64,000 nt of DNA, from the NCBI RefSeq assembly GCF_000316605.1, contig NC_019683.1, positions 1,596,036-1,660,035 of the forward strand, given 5' to 3'. The translations under genes were made by a program, and so were the position numbers. A model generated the notes under the pieces. That model saw only the letters and a program-made list of their open reading frames with translations, was not told the origin of the DNA and ran no database searches. This document shows, in pieces, positions 17,765-25,590 of the stretch. Every line of letters starts with the position of its first letter. The stretch's first letter is position 1. The DNA is from [Leptolyngbya] sp. PCC 7376 (GTDB lineage Bacteria > Cyanobacteriota > Cyanobacteriia > Cyanobacteriales > MRBY01).

Positions 17765-18388
17765 ATGGCTCGCTTATCGAAAGAATTAACTCGCTATTTT
17801 TTTGAAGAAGATCGTGGCGAAACAGTGAGTCTTGCTCAAGTGATTGCCCTTGCGGAAGAGAAAGTTTTCGGGATTGTTTTATTACTGTTGGCGTTTCCTT
17901 CGGCGCTTCCTGTTCCTGCGCCCGGCTATTCGACTCCTTTTGGCATTATTATTTTTCTGATTGCAGGTCAATTGGTGATCGGTCGTCAGAGTTTGTTACT
18001 GCCGATTTCCTGGCAACGTAAAACGATTCAGACTGAAAAAATCCGTGGCATCCTTAAAAAAGGCTTACCGTGGCTGCAAAAGGTGGAGGCGATCGCCCAC
18101 CCACGTTTACCGATGGTCTGTCAGACCCAAGTGGGTCGGATGATGATGGGCTGTACCATTTGTTTGATGGCGATTTCGATGAGTATTCCGATTCCAGGGA
18201 CAAATACCTTACCTGCGATCAGCGTATTTTTGACTGCATTTGGTTTGCAAGAAGACGATGGCTTAATTAGCGCTGCGGGTATGGTGCTCTCAATTCTGAT
18301 TGCTGTGCTGATGGCTTCTGTTATTTATGTCTTTTTCAATGGTGGCTTGAGCTTAATTGATATCGTCAAGGATTGGATTAAGCCGTAA
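17765..18388 (+). CDS. ExoD family membrane protein
   Basis: A 207-residue protein of the ExoD family, named for a rhizobial exopolysaccharide gene; the biochemical role is unknown. The signs are the N-terminal soluble helix region (SLAQVIALAEEKVFGIVLLL), the motif AFPSALPVPAPGYSTPFG, and three or four hydrophobic segments with a second AISMSIPIPGTNTLPA repeat. The two AxPxPxPG-like segments are characteristic of the family. The next small membrane protein gene starts 82 bp downstream on the same strand. Confidence 0.85.
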   Translation: MARLSKELTRYFFEEDRGETVSLAQVIALAEEKVFGIVLLLLAFPSALPVPAPGYSTPFGIIIFLIAGQLVIGRQSLLLPISWQRKTIQTEKIRGILKKGLPWLQKVEAIAHPRLPMVCQTQVGRMMMGCTICLMAISMSIPIPGTNTLPAISVFLTAFGLQEDDGLISAAGMVLSILIAVLMASVIYVFFNGGLSLIDIVKDWIKP

Positions 18389-18469
18389 TTCTGAAGTTTG
18401 TTTTGCTAAGCTGAGAATAATCTTTAAAGCTTTTCTGCGGGCGATCGCCGCCCCATTGCTGAGAACTGT

Positions 18470-18745
18470 ATGGCGCGTCCCAAGCACAAATTTTTGAAAC
18501 GAATCTATCAAAAAGAACCCATTTCTAGTTTTCTGATCGTTATGGGTCTCATCCAACTGGTAATCGGTGGCGTAGATAGTCAGTGGAATTTATTTTCCCT
18601 TGGATTTGGGCTCGTGTTGGGGGCTTTCTTCGTGCGTTGGTCGCAGACTCGAAAGCATCGTCTGGAGAGCGAACGAGTTTTACCGAGACGTTATCTTTCG
18701 CCTAGTAAATCACCAAGACCTTTGCCGCGTTGGGATGATGAATAA
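18470..18745 (+). CDS. Small membrane protein, unknown
   Basis: Ninety-one residues. A basic N-terminus precedes two hydrophobic segments (SSFLIVMGLIQLVIGG and FSLGFGLVLGAFFVRW), and the C-terminal tail is basic and proline-rich. No family recognised. The MerR gene begins 16 bp downstream, so co-transcription is likely. Confidence 0.6.
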   Translation: MARPKHKFLKRIYQKEPISSFLIVMGLIQLVIGGVDSQWNLFSLGFGLVLGAFFVRWSQTRKHRLESERVLPRRYLSPSKSPRPLPRWDDE

Positions 18746-18760
18746 ACGATTGAGATTATT

Positions 18761-19180
18761 GTGCCGTCAGAAATAGCTCAGTTAAAAATTGGTGAAGTTG
18801 CAAAATTAAGTGCGCTGCCTGTTAAAACGATTCGTTACTATGCGAATCTTGGTTTGCTCTCAGCGGTGATGGGGCGATCGCCAAAAGGTTATCGATTGTT
18901 TGCTTCGACAGTATTAAATCGCTTAGCTTTTATCAAACGCGCCCAGTCATTAGGATTAAGTCTCCAGGAAATTGGTGACATTTTATCGATTCATGATGGC
19001 GGCGCTTTACCCTGTGGTGTGGTGAAACAGCAGCTCCAGGATAAATTAGCTGATATCAATGCTCAAATTACTGAACTGGTTACCCTGAGGGCAGAGTTAC
19101 AAGGTATTCTGTCAGGTTGGCAGGATTTTCCGGAGCAGAACGGCAATCGGCCAACCATCTGCCCCAACTTACAAAAATGA
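18761..19180 (+). CDS. MerR family transcriptional regulator
   Basis: A 139-residue regulator with the MerR winged helix at the N-terminus (IGEVAKLSALPVKTIRYYANLGLL), the wing region GYRLF and the dimer coiled coil after residue 88. Cys85 (GALPCGVV) and Cys134 (TICPNLQK) lie where metal-sensing MerR proteins place ligands, so a metal or redox signal is possible. The start is GTG at 18761. The downstream aldolase gene eda starts 8 bp after its stop, so the regulator may control or merely share a transcript with eda. Confidence 0.85.
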   Translation: MPSEIAQLKIGEVAKLSALPVKTIRYYANLGLLSAVMGRSPKGYRLFASTVLNRLAFIKRAQSLGLSLQEIGDILSIHDGGALPCGVVKQQLQDKLADINAQITELVTLRAELQGILSGWQDFPEQNGNRPTICPNLQK

Positions 19181-19187
19181 CTCAAGC

Positions 19188-19820
19188 ATGACTCCCCTAC
19201 AAATTGATTGGTTTTTACAACTGAAAAAGTATCGGGCGATCGCCGTTATCCGGGCAAGTGATTGGCAAATGGGTCTAAAAATGGCAGAGATTGCCATTGC
19301 AGGTGGCCTAAATCTTATTGAAATTACTTGGAGTAGTGCTGAAGCTGGACGACTGATTTCATATCTGCGCGAGCAATATCCCGACTGCAAAATTGGCACT
19401 GGAACGATTTTACGTAGCTCTGAACTTAAAGAGGCGATCGCCAGTGGTGCAGAGTTTGCTTTTAGTCCCCATAGCGATCCGCAATTTGTCCAAATTGCCC
19501 ACAATGCAGATATCCCAATGGTTTTGGGGGCAATGACTCCGACTGAAATTGTCAACGCATGGCAATACGGTAGTGATGGCGTGAAGGTTTTTCCAATTAA
19601 ATCAGTGGGTGGTGCCCAATTTGTGAAATGTTTGCAGGGTCCCCTCAGACAAATTCCTCTGATTCCGACAGGTGGGGTCACCCTAACCAACTATCGGCAA
19701 TTCATTGAAGCAGGGGCGATCGCCGTAGGACTCTCTAGCGATTTATTTCCAATAGAGCTCCAAGATACTCACAATTGGTCTGAATTAATTACTCGAATTC
19801 AAAAATCTTATCTAGCTTAA
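19188..19820 (+). CDS. eda: KDPG / KHG aldolase
   Basis: A 210-residue class I aldolase that cleaves 2-keto-3-deoxy-6-phosphogluconate (Entner-Doudoroff) and in many species 4-hydroxy-2-oxoglutarate. The catalytic Glu is in LIEITWSS and the Schiff-base Lys in GVKVFPIKSVGG; IGTGTIL and PTGGV are also conserved. Cyanobacterial Eda was first linked to glucose breakdown by this route, with a role in hydroxyproline/proline-type metabolism also discussed; which applies here is open. The gene lies just behind the MerR gene. No edd or zwf is present in the window. Confidence 0.88.
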   Translation: MTPLQIDWFLQLKKYRAIAVIRASDWQMGLKMAEIAIAGGLNLIEITWSSAEAGRLISYLREQYPDCKIGTGTILRSSELKEAIASGAEFAFSPHSDPQFVQIAHNADIPMVLGAMTPTEIVNAWQYGSDGVKVFPIKSVGGAQFVKCLQGPLRQIPLIPTGGVTLTNYRQFIEAGAIAVGLSSDLFPIELQDTHNWSELITRIQKSYLA

Positions 19821-19897
19821 ATTACAAAAATTACACAAAAAAACGACCCCCATACTTGGCGATCGCTCCAAAATATTAGAAATTTCTAAACTTCGAC

Positions 19898-20284
19898 TTA
19901 TTCTTCGTCGTCACCACCAACTTGTTTCAGATGAATATGCTTACGGCCCAAAGAAATTTCAAACTCGTCACCAGGCTTCAGATTCATTTTTTTTGTATAA
20001 GCGGAGCCGATCAAAAGATTGCCATTGGACTGGACACTGATGCGATAAGTTGCTGCACGACCACCGCGACCTTGGGCGCTAGTATTACTATCTAGCTCTA
20101 CACCTTCAGCTTCAATTAAAGCATTGTAGAACTTCATCATATTGACACGCTCTACACCATTTTTTGTGACGGTATAATAGCCGCATTCTCGTGCTTTCTC
20201 TTCCTTACTATGGGTTTCCAACTCTTTCACTTTTGCAAGTAGAGTATCACCAGTTAAAGGTTCGATTTTAGTTTTAGTAGCCAT
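19898..20284 (-). CDS. cyAbrB-type transcriptional regulator
   Basis: A 128-residue regulator of the cyanobacterial AbrB-like family, which tunes carbon/nitrogen balance and hydrogenase genes. Family signature segments are KARECGYYTVTKNGVERVNM in the N-terminal half and YRISVQSNGNLLIGSAYTKK plus GDEFEISLGRKHIHLKQV in the C-terminal DNA-binding half. In this family the AbrB domain is at the C-terminus. I cannot decide between cyAbrB1 and cyAbrB2 without comparison. It is convergent with eda and divergent from the Rrf2-type gene. Confidence 0.9.
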   Translation of the reverse strand: MATKTKIEPLTGDTLLAKVKELETHSKEEKARECGYYTVTKNGVERVNMMKFYNALIEAEGVELDSNTSAQGRGGRAATYRISVQSNGNLLIGSAYTKKMNLKPGDEFEISLGRKHIHLKQVGGDDEE

Positions 20285-20331
20285 TTATCTAAGACATCAC
20301 GAATAACGATAAACTTGGATGGACTGGGGTT

Positions 20332-20362
20332 AGTATTAAGGTTCAGAAGAAGTACTAACAGA
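20332..20362. promoter_or_regulatory. Inverted repeat between cyAbrB and Rrf2-type genes
   Basis: GTTAGTA and TACTAAC are complementary and separated by about 17 bases. They lie between two divergent regulator genes, about 50 bp from the cyAbrB start. It could be an operator or a weak hairpin; this rests on the symmetry alone. Confidence 0.25.
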
Positions 20363-20499
20363 CCCAATATCTCCAAATATTTTCTTGCTCACTTATATAG
20401 TACATTATTCTTTCTTAAAGTAAATATTAAATGCTTTTTTTTCTGGAGAAAATTAGTTTGCATGAAATTGAAGCCTTTAAATTTTGATTTTTATATGCT

Positions 20500-20943
20500 A
20501 TGAAGCTCACCACAAGAGGTCATTACAGCGTTAAAGCTTTATTAGATATTAGTTTGCAACCAAACTATGGACCGACTTCTGTAAAGGCGATCGCCAAACG
20601 CCAGAATCTACCTGCACCATACCTTGAGAAGCTTTTGATCGAACTTCGACGTGCCGAGATTGTCCGGTCTGTACGAGGAGCCCAAGGTGGCTATCAACTA
20701 TTAGCAAAACCTGAGAATATTTCCTTAGGGCAAATCTTTGCAGCAATCGGTGAAAATATCGAACCTTTAACAAAATATCAGCCTGATCCTGCCCAAGCAG
20801 AAGACTGGGTAACCTTTAATTTATGGCAGCGACTCCACGAAAAATTACAAGAAGCACTCTTTAGTATTAGCCTTGCAGATTTATATTACGATGCTCGTAG
20901 TTGGAAAGCAGCTCAAGGAGAAGCGACCAGTTTTATCATTTGA
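20500..20943 (+). CDS. Rrf2 family transcriptional regulator
   Basis: A 147-residue Rrf2-type regulator starting MKLTTRGHYSVKALLDI, with the winged helix including NLPAPYLEKLLIELRRA and VRGAQGGYQL. It has no cysteine in the region where IscR and NsrR bind an Fe-S cluster, so it does not look like a cluster sensor. Cyanobacterial members such as Slr0846 of Synechocystis also belong to this cysteine-free type. The next gene (GFA fold) follows within 12 bp on the same strand. Confidence 0.88.
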   Translation: MKLTTRGHYSVKALLDISLQPNYGPTSVKAIAKRQNLPAPYLEKLLIELRRAEIVRSVRGAQGGYQLLAKPENISLGQIFAAIGENIEPLTKYQPDPAQAEDWVTFNLWQRLHEKLQEALFSISLADLYYDARSWKAAQGEATSFII

Positions 20944-20954
20944 GGAAATTATTG

Positions 20955-21341
20955 ATGAGCGGAGATAACCAAGAGTTTATTTTTTACGGTGGTTGTCACT
21001 GTGGTGCAGTGCGGTTTCGAGTAAAGGTTAAAGTACTTAATGGAGTTGATTGTAATTGCTCCATTTGTTCCAAAAAAGGATTTCTTCATCTCATCGTTCC
21101 CCGAACAGATTTTGAATTGCTACAAGGGTCAGATTTTTTGACAGTTTACCAGTTTAATACTCGACAGGCTCGCCATATTTTTTGTCGTCATTGTGGTGTG
21201 CATTCGTTTTATTATCCTCGCTCCCATCCTGATGGTGTCGATGTGAATTTAAGGTGCTTAGATGGTGATGTGTTGGATCAATTTGTCATTGAACCTTTTG
21301 ATGGACAAAATTGGGAAGACAATATTACCCAAATCACTTAA
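20955..21341 (+). CDS. GFA-family (CENP-V/Gfa fold) zinc protein
   Basis: A 128-residue protein with the zinc motifs of the glutathione-dependent formaldehyde-activating enzyme fold: GGCHCGAVRF, CNCSICSKKG and IFCRHCGVHSFY. Many members have no proven formaldehyde activity, so I keep to the family name. I chose ATG 20955, with GAGG at 20942-20945 upstream. The frame opens 54 bases earlier, but that part overlaps the Rrf2 gene. It is probably co-transcribed with the Rrf2 gene. Confidence 0.85.
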   Translation: MSGDNQEFIFYGGCHCGAVRFRVKVKVLNGVDCNCSICSKKGFLHLIVPRTDFELLQGSDFLTVYQFNTRQARHIFCRHCGVHSFYYPRSHPDGVDVNLRCLDGDVLDQFVIEPFDGQNWEDNITQIT

Positions 21342-21379
21342 AATTTTCGTTCTTATTGTTGTCCTAATAGTCATTTATT

Positions 21380-22042
21380 GTGCTTCCTAGAAGATATCAA
21401 CGGATTCGTGAAACGCTCGATCGCCGTCAACCAGACTTAACGGTGCTGACGGAGGATGTTCATAAACCCCATAATTTGTCAGCGATTATTCGGACTTGTG
21501 ATGCGGTGGGGGTGTTTGAAGTGCATGCGATGAATAAAGTGGTCGATGGTGAAGATTTACCGACCTTTACGCAGGTGGCACAAGGTAGTGAAAAATGGGT
21601 GGAGCTGCATCGACATACGACGATTGAAGGGGCGATCGCCCAGCTACAAGCGCGAGATTTCAAAATTTATGCGGCTCATTTAAGTGATCGAGCAGTGGAT
21701 TATCGAGAGATAGACTACACACAACCAACGGCAGTGCTGATGGGAGCTGAACGGTGGGGGGTGAGTGAAAGTACAGCAGATGCTGTGGATGGCCATATCA
21801 TTATTCCCATGTTGGGGATGGTGCAATCTCTCAATGTGTCGGTGGCGGCAGCGGTGGTTTTGTTTGAGGCACAACGGCAGCGGTTAGAAGCGGGATTTTA
21901 TCAGCAGCCTCGCCTCGACGAAAAGATTTATCAGCGTAAGGTTTTTGAATGGGGTTACCCTGATTTGGTGGATCATTATCAGGAACGGAATTTACCTTAT
22001 CCTCAGCTAGATGAGCAGGGGCAGATTATTAGTGAGTCTTAA
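21380..22042 (+). CDS. trmH: tRNA (guanosine-18-2'-O)-methyltransferase TrmH
   Basis: A SPOUT-fold methyltransferase of 220 residues that methylates the ribose of G18 in tRNA D-loops. Motif 1 is in VHKPHNLSAIIRTCDAVG, motif 2 is TAVLMGAERWGVSE and motif 3 is IIPMLGMVQSLNVSVAAAV, which forms the SAM-binding knot. The C-terminal basic/aromatic extension past residue 165 is typical of TrmH. The start is GTG at 21380. The antiporter gene lies 54 bp downstream on the same strand. Confidence 0.9.
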   Translation: MLPRRYQRIRETLDRRQPDLTVLTEDVHKPHNLSAIIRTCDAVGVFEVHAMNKVVDGEDLPTFTQVAQGSEKWVELHRHTTIEGAIAQLQARDFKIYAAHLSDRAVDYREIDYTQPTAVLMGAERWGVSESTADAVDGHIIIPMLGMVQSLNVSVAAAVVLFEAQRQRLEAGFYQQPRLDEKIYQRKVFEWGYPDLVDHYQERNLPYPQLDEQGQIISES

Positions 22043-22095
22043 ATGTCTTTTTTGGGACTGAGTTCGGCACAAGCGTTACAGCATCTCAAAATAAA

Positions 22096-23700
22096 ATGAT
22101 GGATTTTAATGCGATTGTGGTCGCGATTTTGTTGGGTGGTTTTCTCGGTGGGAAGCTGGTGCAACGATTGGGATTGCCAAGTTTGTTGGGAATGATCTTA
22201 GTCGGACTAGCGTTAGGCAGTTCGGGCGTAAATTGGCTCACACCAGAAATTGTCGATAATCTATCTGGGTTGCGGGCGATCGCCGTGATGGTGATTTTAA
22301 TGAAGGCTGGCTTAGGACTAGATCAAGAGAAACTGAGGCAGCAAGGCACTGTTGCCATTCGATTGGGACTATTGCCTGGTTTATGCGAAATGCTTGTGGT
22401 TGCTGTGGTGGCCGTTTTTTTATTGCAATTTGACTGGTTAACAGGATTACTTCTTGGGGCAATTGTTGGCGCAGAATCTCCCGCAGTAATTGTGCCTGCG
22501 ATGCTCAAACTGAAAAGTCAGGGATGGGGCGTAAAAAAAGGCATTCCCGATGCAATTTTGACGGGAAGTGCTCTTTCTGATGCTGTATTGTTGTTGATTT
22601 TTAGTCTATTGCTGTCGGTTTTAGCCCAAGAATCTGGGGCAAATTTATCTTGGATAGCGATCGCCCAGATTCCAGTGCAGGCAGTGGTGCAAATTATTGT
22701 AGGGGCTCTAATTGGTTGGGGCGTTGCCAAGGCAATAATTTATCTGCTTACGTTCAAAAACTTAAGTACAACCCCCCTCGAAGCAACATTAATCGTTTCA
22801 GTTATTGCTTTAGGTTTGATTTTTATCGCCGAGCGATCGCCCTTCTTTTCTGGTTACTTGGCGGTAATGTCCCTCGGATTTTTTATTGCCCAACTTGATC
22901 CGCCTCTAGCCCGTTATCTGCGTCGAAGTTTTGCGTACATTTGGGTGATCGCCGCAATTTTTCTATTCGTGTTGTTGGGAGCCAGTATTCAGCTCACCGT
23001 TTTGCAAGACTTTTGGCTTAAAGGTCTGGCTTTGCTCGGGATTAGTTTGGTGATTGGCCGGGGGATCGGATGGTGGCTTTCGACACTCGGTAGCGATTGG
23101 ACAGTTCGCGAAAAACTATTTTTACTACCAAGCAACTCTGCTAAAGCAACAGTTCAAGCTGCCATTGGTGCTATTCCTCTGAGTCTAGGCCTCGAACATG
23201 GGGACGTAATTCTGGCGATCGCTGCCCTGTCGATTTTGGTGACTGCTCCCTTGGGCGCTTGGGCAATTCCTCTCACTGCCCCAAAACTGTTACAAAAAAA
23301 CACTATCGATCCTACGAAAACTTTTCATACAAACCAAACCACTTTTCTTGCGGCCATCGATACCTCAGATTCGGCGATCGCCATTTTGAAAAAGACCGCT
23401 GATCTTGCCCGACGTAGCGATGCAGACGTGATTATCCTGCACATTACCGAGCAGCCTGAAAGCGATACCCTCCTTTACCTTCAGCAACAAATCCAACAAC
23501 ATTTGGCCGATATTTCTCACCAATGGCTCACCTATAACGGCAACATTCCAGAGGCGATTGTCGAAATTGCTCGCACCAAGCAAGTAACTGCTATTGTGAT
23601 AGGTAAACAGGGCCTAGGTCAGCGACTGTTGATGGGGTCAGTATCGCAAGCCGTACTCGAAACCAGTCCTATTCCCGTGACTGTAGTTGCTGCACCATAA
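22096..23700 (+). CDS. Cation:proton antiporter fused to a universal stress (Usp) domain
   Basis: A 534-residue membrane transporter of the monovalent cation:proton antiporter superfamily. The first ~395 residues hold about 12 hydrophobic segments, beginning GGFLGGKLVQRLGLPSLLGM, with conserved regions GAIVGAESPAVIVPAML and TGSALSDAVLLLIF; Asp in the latter could be the ion-coupling residue. Residues 415-534 form a UspA-like domain (FLAAIDTSDSAIAILKKTAD ending SPIPVTVVAAP) with a GKQGLGQRLLMGSVSQAVL segment like the nucleotide-binding loop. The fusion suggests regulation by a nucleotide or by stress. Transported ion (Na+ or K+) cannot be told. Confidence 0.85.
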   Translation: MMDFNAIVVAILLGGFLGGKLVQRLGLPSLLGMILVGLALGSSGVNWLTPEIVDNLSGLRAIAVMVILMKAGLGLDQEKLRQQGTVAIRLGLLPGLCEMLVVAVVAVFLLQFDWLTGLLLGAIVGAESPAVIVPAMLKLKSQGWGVKKGIPDAILTGSALSDAVLLLIFSLLLSVLAQESGANLSWIAIAQIPVQAVVQIIVGALIGWGVAKAIIYLLTFKNLSTTPLEATLIVSVIALGLIFIAERSPFFSGYLAVMSLGFFIAQLDPPLARYLRRSFAYIWVIAAIFLFVLLGASIQLTVLQDFWLKGLALLGISLVIGRGIGWWLSTLGSDWTVREKLFLLPSNSAKATVQAAIGAIPLSLGLEHGDVILAIAALSILVTAPLGAWAIPLTAPKLLQKNTIDPTKTFHTNQTTFLAAIDTSDSAIAILKKTADLARRSDADVIILHITEQPESDTLLYLQQQIQQHLADISHQWLTYNGNIPEAIVEIARTKQVTAIVIGKQGLGQRLLMGSVSQAVLETSPIPVTVVAAP

Positions 23701-23789
23701 ATACAAGCCCTCAACTTTTGACCTAAACCCAACAATTATTTAGGAAAAAAGCAGCTCCCCATCAACCCTTCACACATTGAGGGCCATTC

Positions 23790-24737
23790 ATGAGTAGTTC
23801 TACAGATAAAACATTTAACCCACAAACTCTTCTCAAAAGCCAAACGATTATCTATGTCGGTATTGGCTGGTGTGTCTTCGCACTAATTTTCTTCTTGCTT
23901 TTTAGCACGAAACCAACCGATGCGGATTATCCCCTCTGGTATTCCCTCGGGACTTACATCTTTGAAACAGTACCATTCCTCGTTGCAGCTTTACTTTGCT
24001 ACCGTAATTGGAATAGTCCCCAGATTGCTAGCGGACGAAATGTCTGGCTTGGTATTGGATCTGGAATGTTCTGTTTTTTCCTTGCCAATATTTTGTTTGG
24101 ATGGTGGGAGCTTTATTTTGGATTAGACCCAGAAGTTTCCCCCGCTGACTTTTTCTATCTAGCCTTCTATGTGACTGTTGGTTGGGGTATGTTCCTAGCC
24201 GTCTTGCCACGTCGCCTCAATCTTGTTTTATGGCAATGGGTTGTGGTGGGCTGTATTGCCGTATTGGGTATCGCCTTAGCTATCCTGATTACCTTTGGGG
24301 CACCAGCTGAAATCATTGAAGAAGTTGCAGCTGGCGCTGAAGCTGCTGCACCAGTGCTACCTGGATGGGTGGTCGCCACAGAGAATTTCTTAGTTAACTT
24401 CGCTGCGCCAGTGAACCTGTTTTACATCATTGGTGATGTGATTTTATTGATTATTGCCGCGACGCTTTTGCTTGCGTTTTGGGGAGGCCGTTTCTCCCAG
24501 TCATGGCGAATGATTGCAGCTGCGACTCTCGCGCTATACATTGCTGACATGGGTTTTAAATATCAGTATGCTTATCTACCGGATTATGAAAGTGGGAGTA
24601 TTCTCGATATTTTCTTCATTTTTAGTGGTGTACTGTTTGCGATTGGCACGGTGATGGAATATGACATTTCAAGTAGTCGTCCAGCCCGTGGTGGTAGTAG
24701 CCGCCGCCGTAGAACTCGCGGTAGTTCAGCTTCATAG
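23790..24737 (+). CDS. Eight-TM membrane protein, unknown (sensor-like membrane domain)
   Basis: A 315-residue integral membrane protein with about eight hydrophobic helices and a short Arg/Ser/Gly-rich tail (SSSRPARGGSSRRRRTRG). The motif SPADFFYLAFYVTVGWGMFL resembles the helix found in N-terminal 7TM sensory regions of some diguanylate cyclases, but no output domain follows. This resemblance is weak and from memory. Charged residues are few inside the membrane. A strong terminator follows. Confidence 0.65.
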   Translation: MSSSTDKTFNPQTLLKSQTIIYVGIGWCVFALIFFLLFSTKPTDADYPLWYSLGTYIFETVPFLVAALLCYRNWNSPQIASGRNVWLGIGSGMFCFFLANILFGWWELYFGLDPEVSPADFFYLAFYVTVGWGMFLAVLPRRLNLVLWQWVVVGCIAVLGIALAILITFGAPAEIIEEVAAGAEAAAPVLPGWVVATENFLVNFAAPVNLFYIIGDVILLIIAATLLLAFWGGRFSQSWRMIAAATLALYIADMGFKYQYAYLPDYESGSILDIFFIFSGVLFAIGTVMEYDISSSRPARGGSSRRRRTRGSSAS

Positions 24738-24744
24738 ATGACAA

Positions 24745-24778
24745 TTAAAAAAAGAAGGCGATCGCCTTCTTTTTTATT
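24745..24778 (+). terminator. Rho-independent terminator built on a HIP1 palindrome
   Basis: GAAGGCGATCGCCTTC (24754-24769) is a perfect 16-base palindrome with HIP1 at its centre, flanked by A residues on the left and six T on the right. It lies directly after the stop of the membrane protein gene. Because the palindrome has no loop bases, the real hairpin must open a few central pairs. Confidence 0.7.
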
Positions 24779-24803
24779 TCCTGCACAGCAAAATCAGCCA
24801 TAA

Positions 24804-24838
24804 AAAAGGAGTGAGACTTTACTGATCTCACTCCTTTT
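24804..24838. terminator. Bidirectional terminator, mainly for rbp
   Basis: A perfect 13-bp stem AAAAGGAGTGAGA (24804-24816) / TCTCACTCCTTTT (24826-24838) with a 9-base loop. Read on the minus strand it ends in six T residues, making it the likely terminator of rbp, about 140 bp downstream of that stop; the plus-strand side also ends in four T. Confidence 0.7.
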
Positions 24839-24978
24839 GATTTATATCAAAGATTAAAGCTGATTAGGCTGACCGCGATGTTTAGTGCGTTTGTAAATCA
24901 CTTCAGATAATTCCAAAAAGGCAGATATCTAGAAAGGATGATTTCCTCACGATTTATGGTCACGGAAAGAAGCCTTCT

Positions 24979-25230
24979 CTACTTTTCTTCGCGAGGACGA
25001 GCCTTATTGACTCTCATTTCACGACCCATCCAGCTTGCGCCATCGAGGGCTTCAATTGCTTTTTCTTCTTCACCTTCATTAGCCATTTCAACAAAACCAA
25101 AGCCACGCTTACGGTTTGTTTCACGGTCCATAGGAAGGTAAACACGCTTAACGGTGCCATAGTCAGCGAAGACTTCTTTGAGGTCATCTTCTTCGACGGC
25201 GTAGTCGAGGTTTCCAACGTAGATTGACAT
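24979..25230 (-). CDS. rbp: RRM-type RNA-binding protein (Rbp)
   Basis: An 83-residue protein consisting of a single RNA recognition motif: RNP2 is SIYVGNL (residues 2-8) and RNP1 is KRGFGFVEM. Cyanobacterial Rbp proteins are often cold-induced or bind thylakoid-associated mRNAs. This one ends NKARPREEK with no glycine-rich tail, so it belongs to the short type. The Shine-Dalgarno AAAGGAG lies nine bases before ATG 25230. The leader upstream is long and may be regulatory, as in cold-responsive rbp genes. Confidence 0.93.
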   Translation of the reverse strand: MSIYVGNLDYAVEEDDLKEVFADYGTVKRVYLPMDRETNRKRGFGFVEMANEGEEEKAIEALDGASWMGREMRVNKARPREEK

Positions 25231-25291
25231 GATGTTTTGCTTCTCCTTTTAGAGATGACGAGGGTTGTCCATCTGGGAAGGAGAGTTCGTA

Positions 25292-25320
25292 GTCGTATCG
25301 GGGCGAGATGTTTCTGTCAA
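25292..25320 (-). promoter_or_regulatory. Candidate rbp promoter
   Basis: On the minus strand TTGACA (25320-25315) and TACGAC (25297-25292) are 17 bases apart. The -35 is perfect, the -10 is weak. It would give a leader of about 55 nt before ATG 25230. Confidence 0.35.
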
Positions 25321-25590
25321 TACTGTCGTAACCTGACACAATACCAAACGAGATAACCGTAACCGAGTACTTTCGAATTCTTTTAATTCCCAATATGTCT
25401 AGGCTAGCACAGTGAAATTTGTTAACACAAGCTGCTCGACAAGTTCTTCTGTAGAATGGGTTAAGTTTTATAAAGGGACTACCTTGGATTGAGATAAGTA
25501 GTTGAGTATTTCTGCTTAAGGAGCGATTGGCGATCGCCAGAAGTTCGTAGATATTGCACCTTTAGCTGTGGGGCTGAGCGACGTAACCAG
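25321..25590. other. Intergenic region between rbp and mgtE
   Basis: Divergent region of about 270 bp. A HIP1 site lies near 25530. I do not see an M-box-like magnesium riboswitch fold or a clear promoter for mgtE. Confidence 0.4.

Noticed and set aside
22043-22099. 18-codon ORF between trmH and the antiporter gene
   Set aside because: It starts directly at the trmH stop and ends on the antiporter start, but has no ribosome site and no recognisable product.
25400-25590. Possible Mg2+ riboswitch before mgtE
   Set aside because: I looked for an M-box-like set of paired elements and could not build one.
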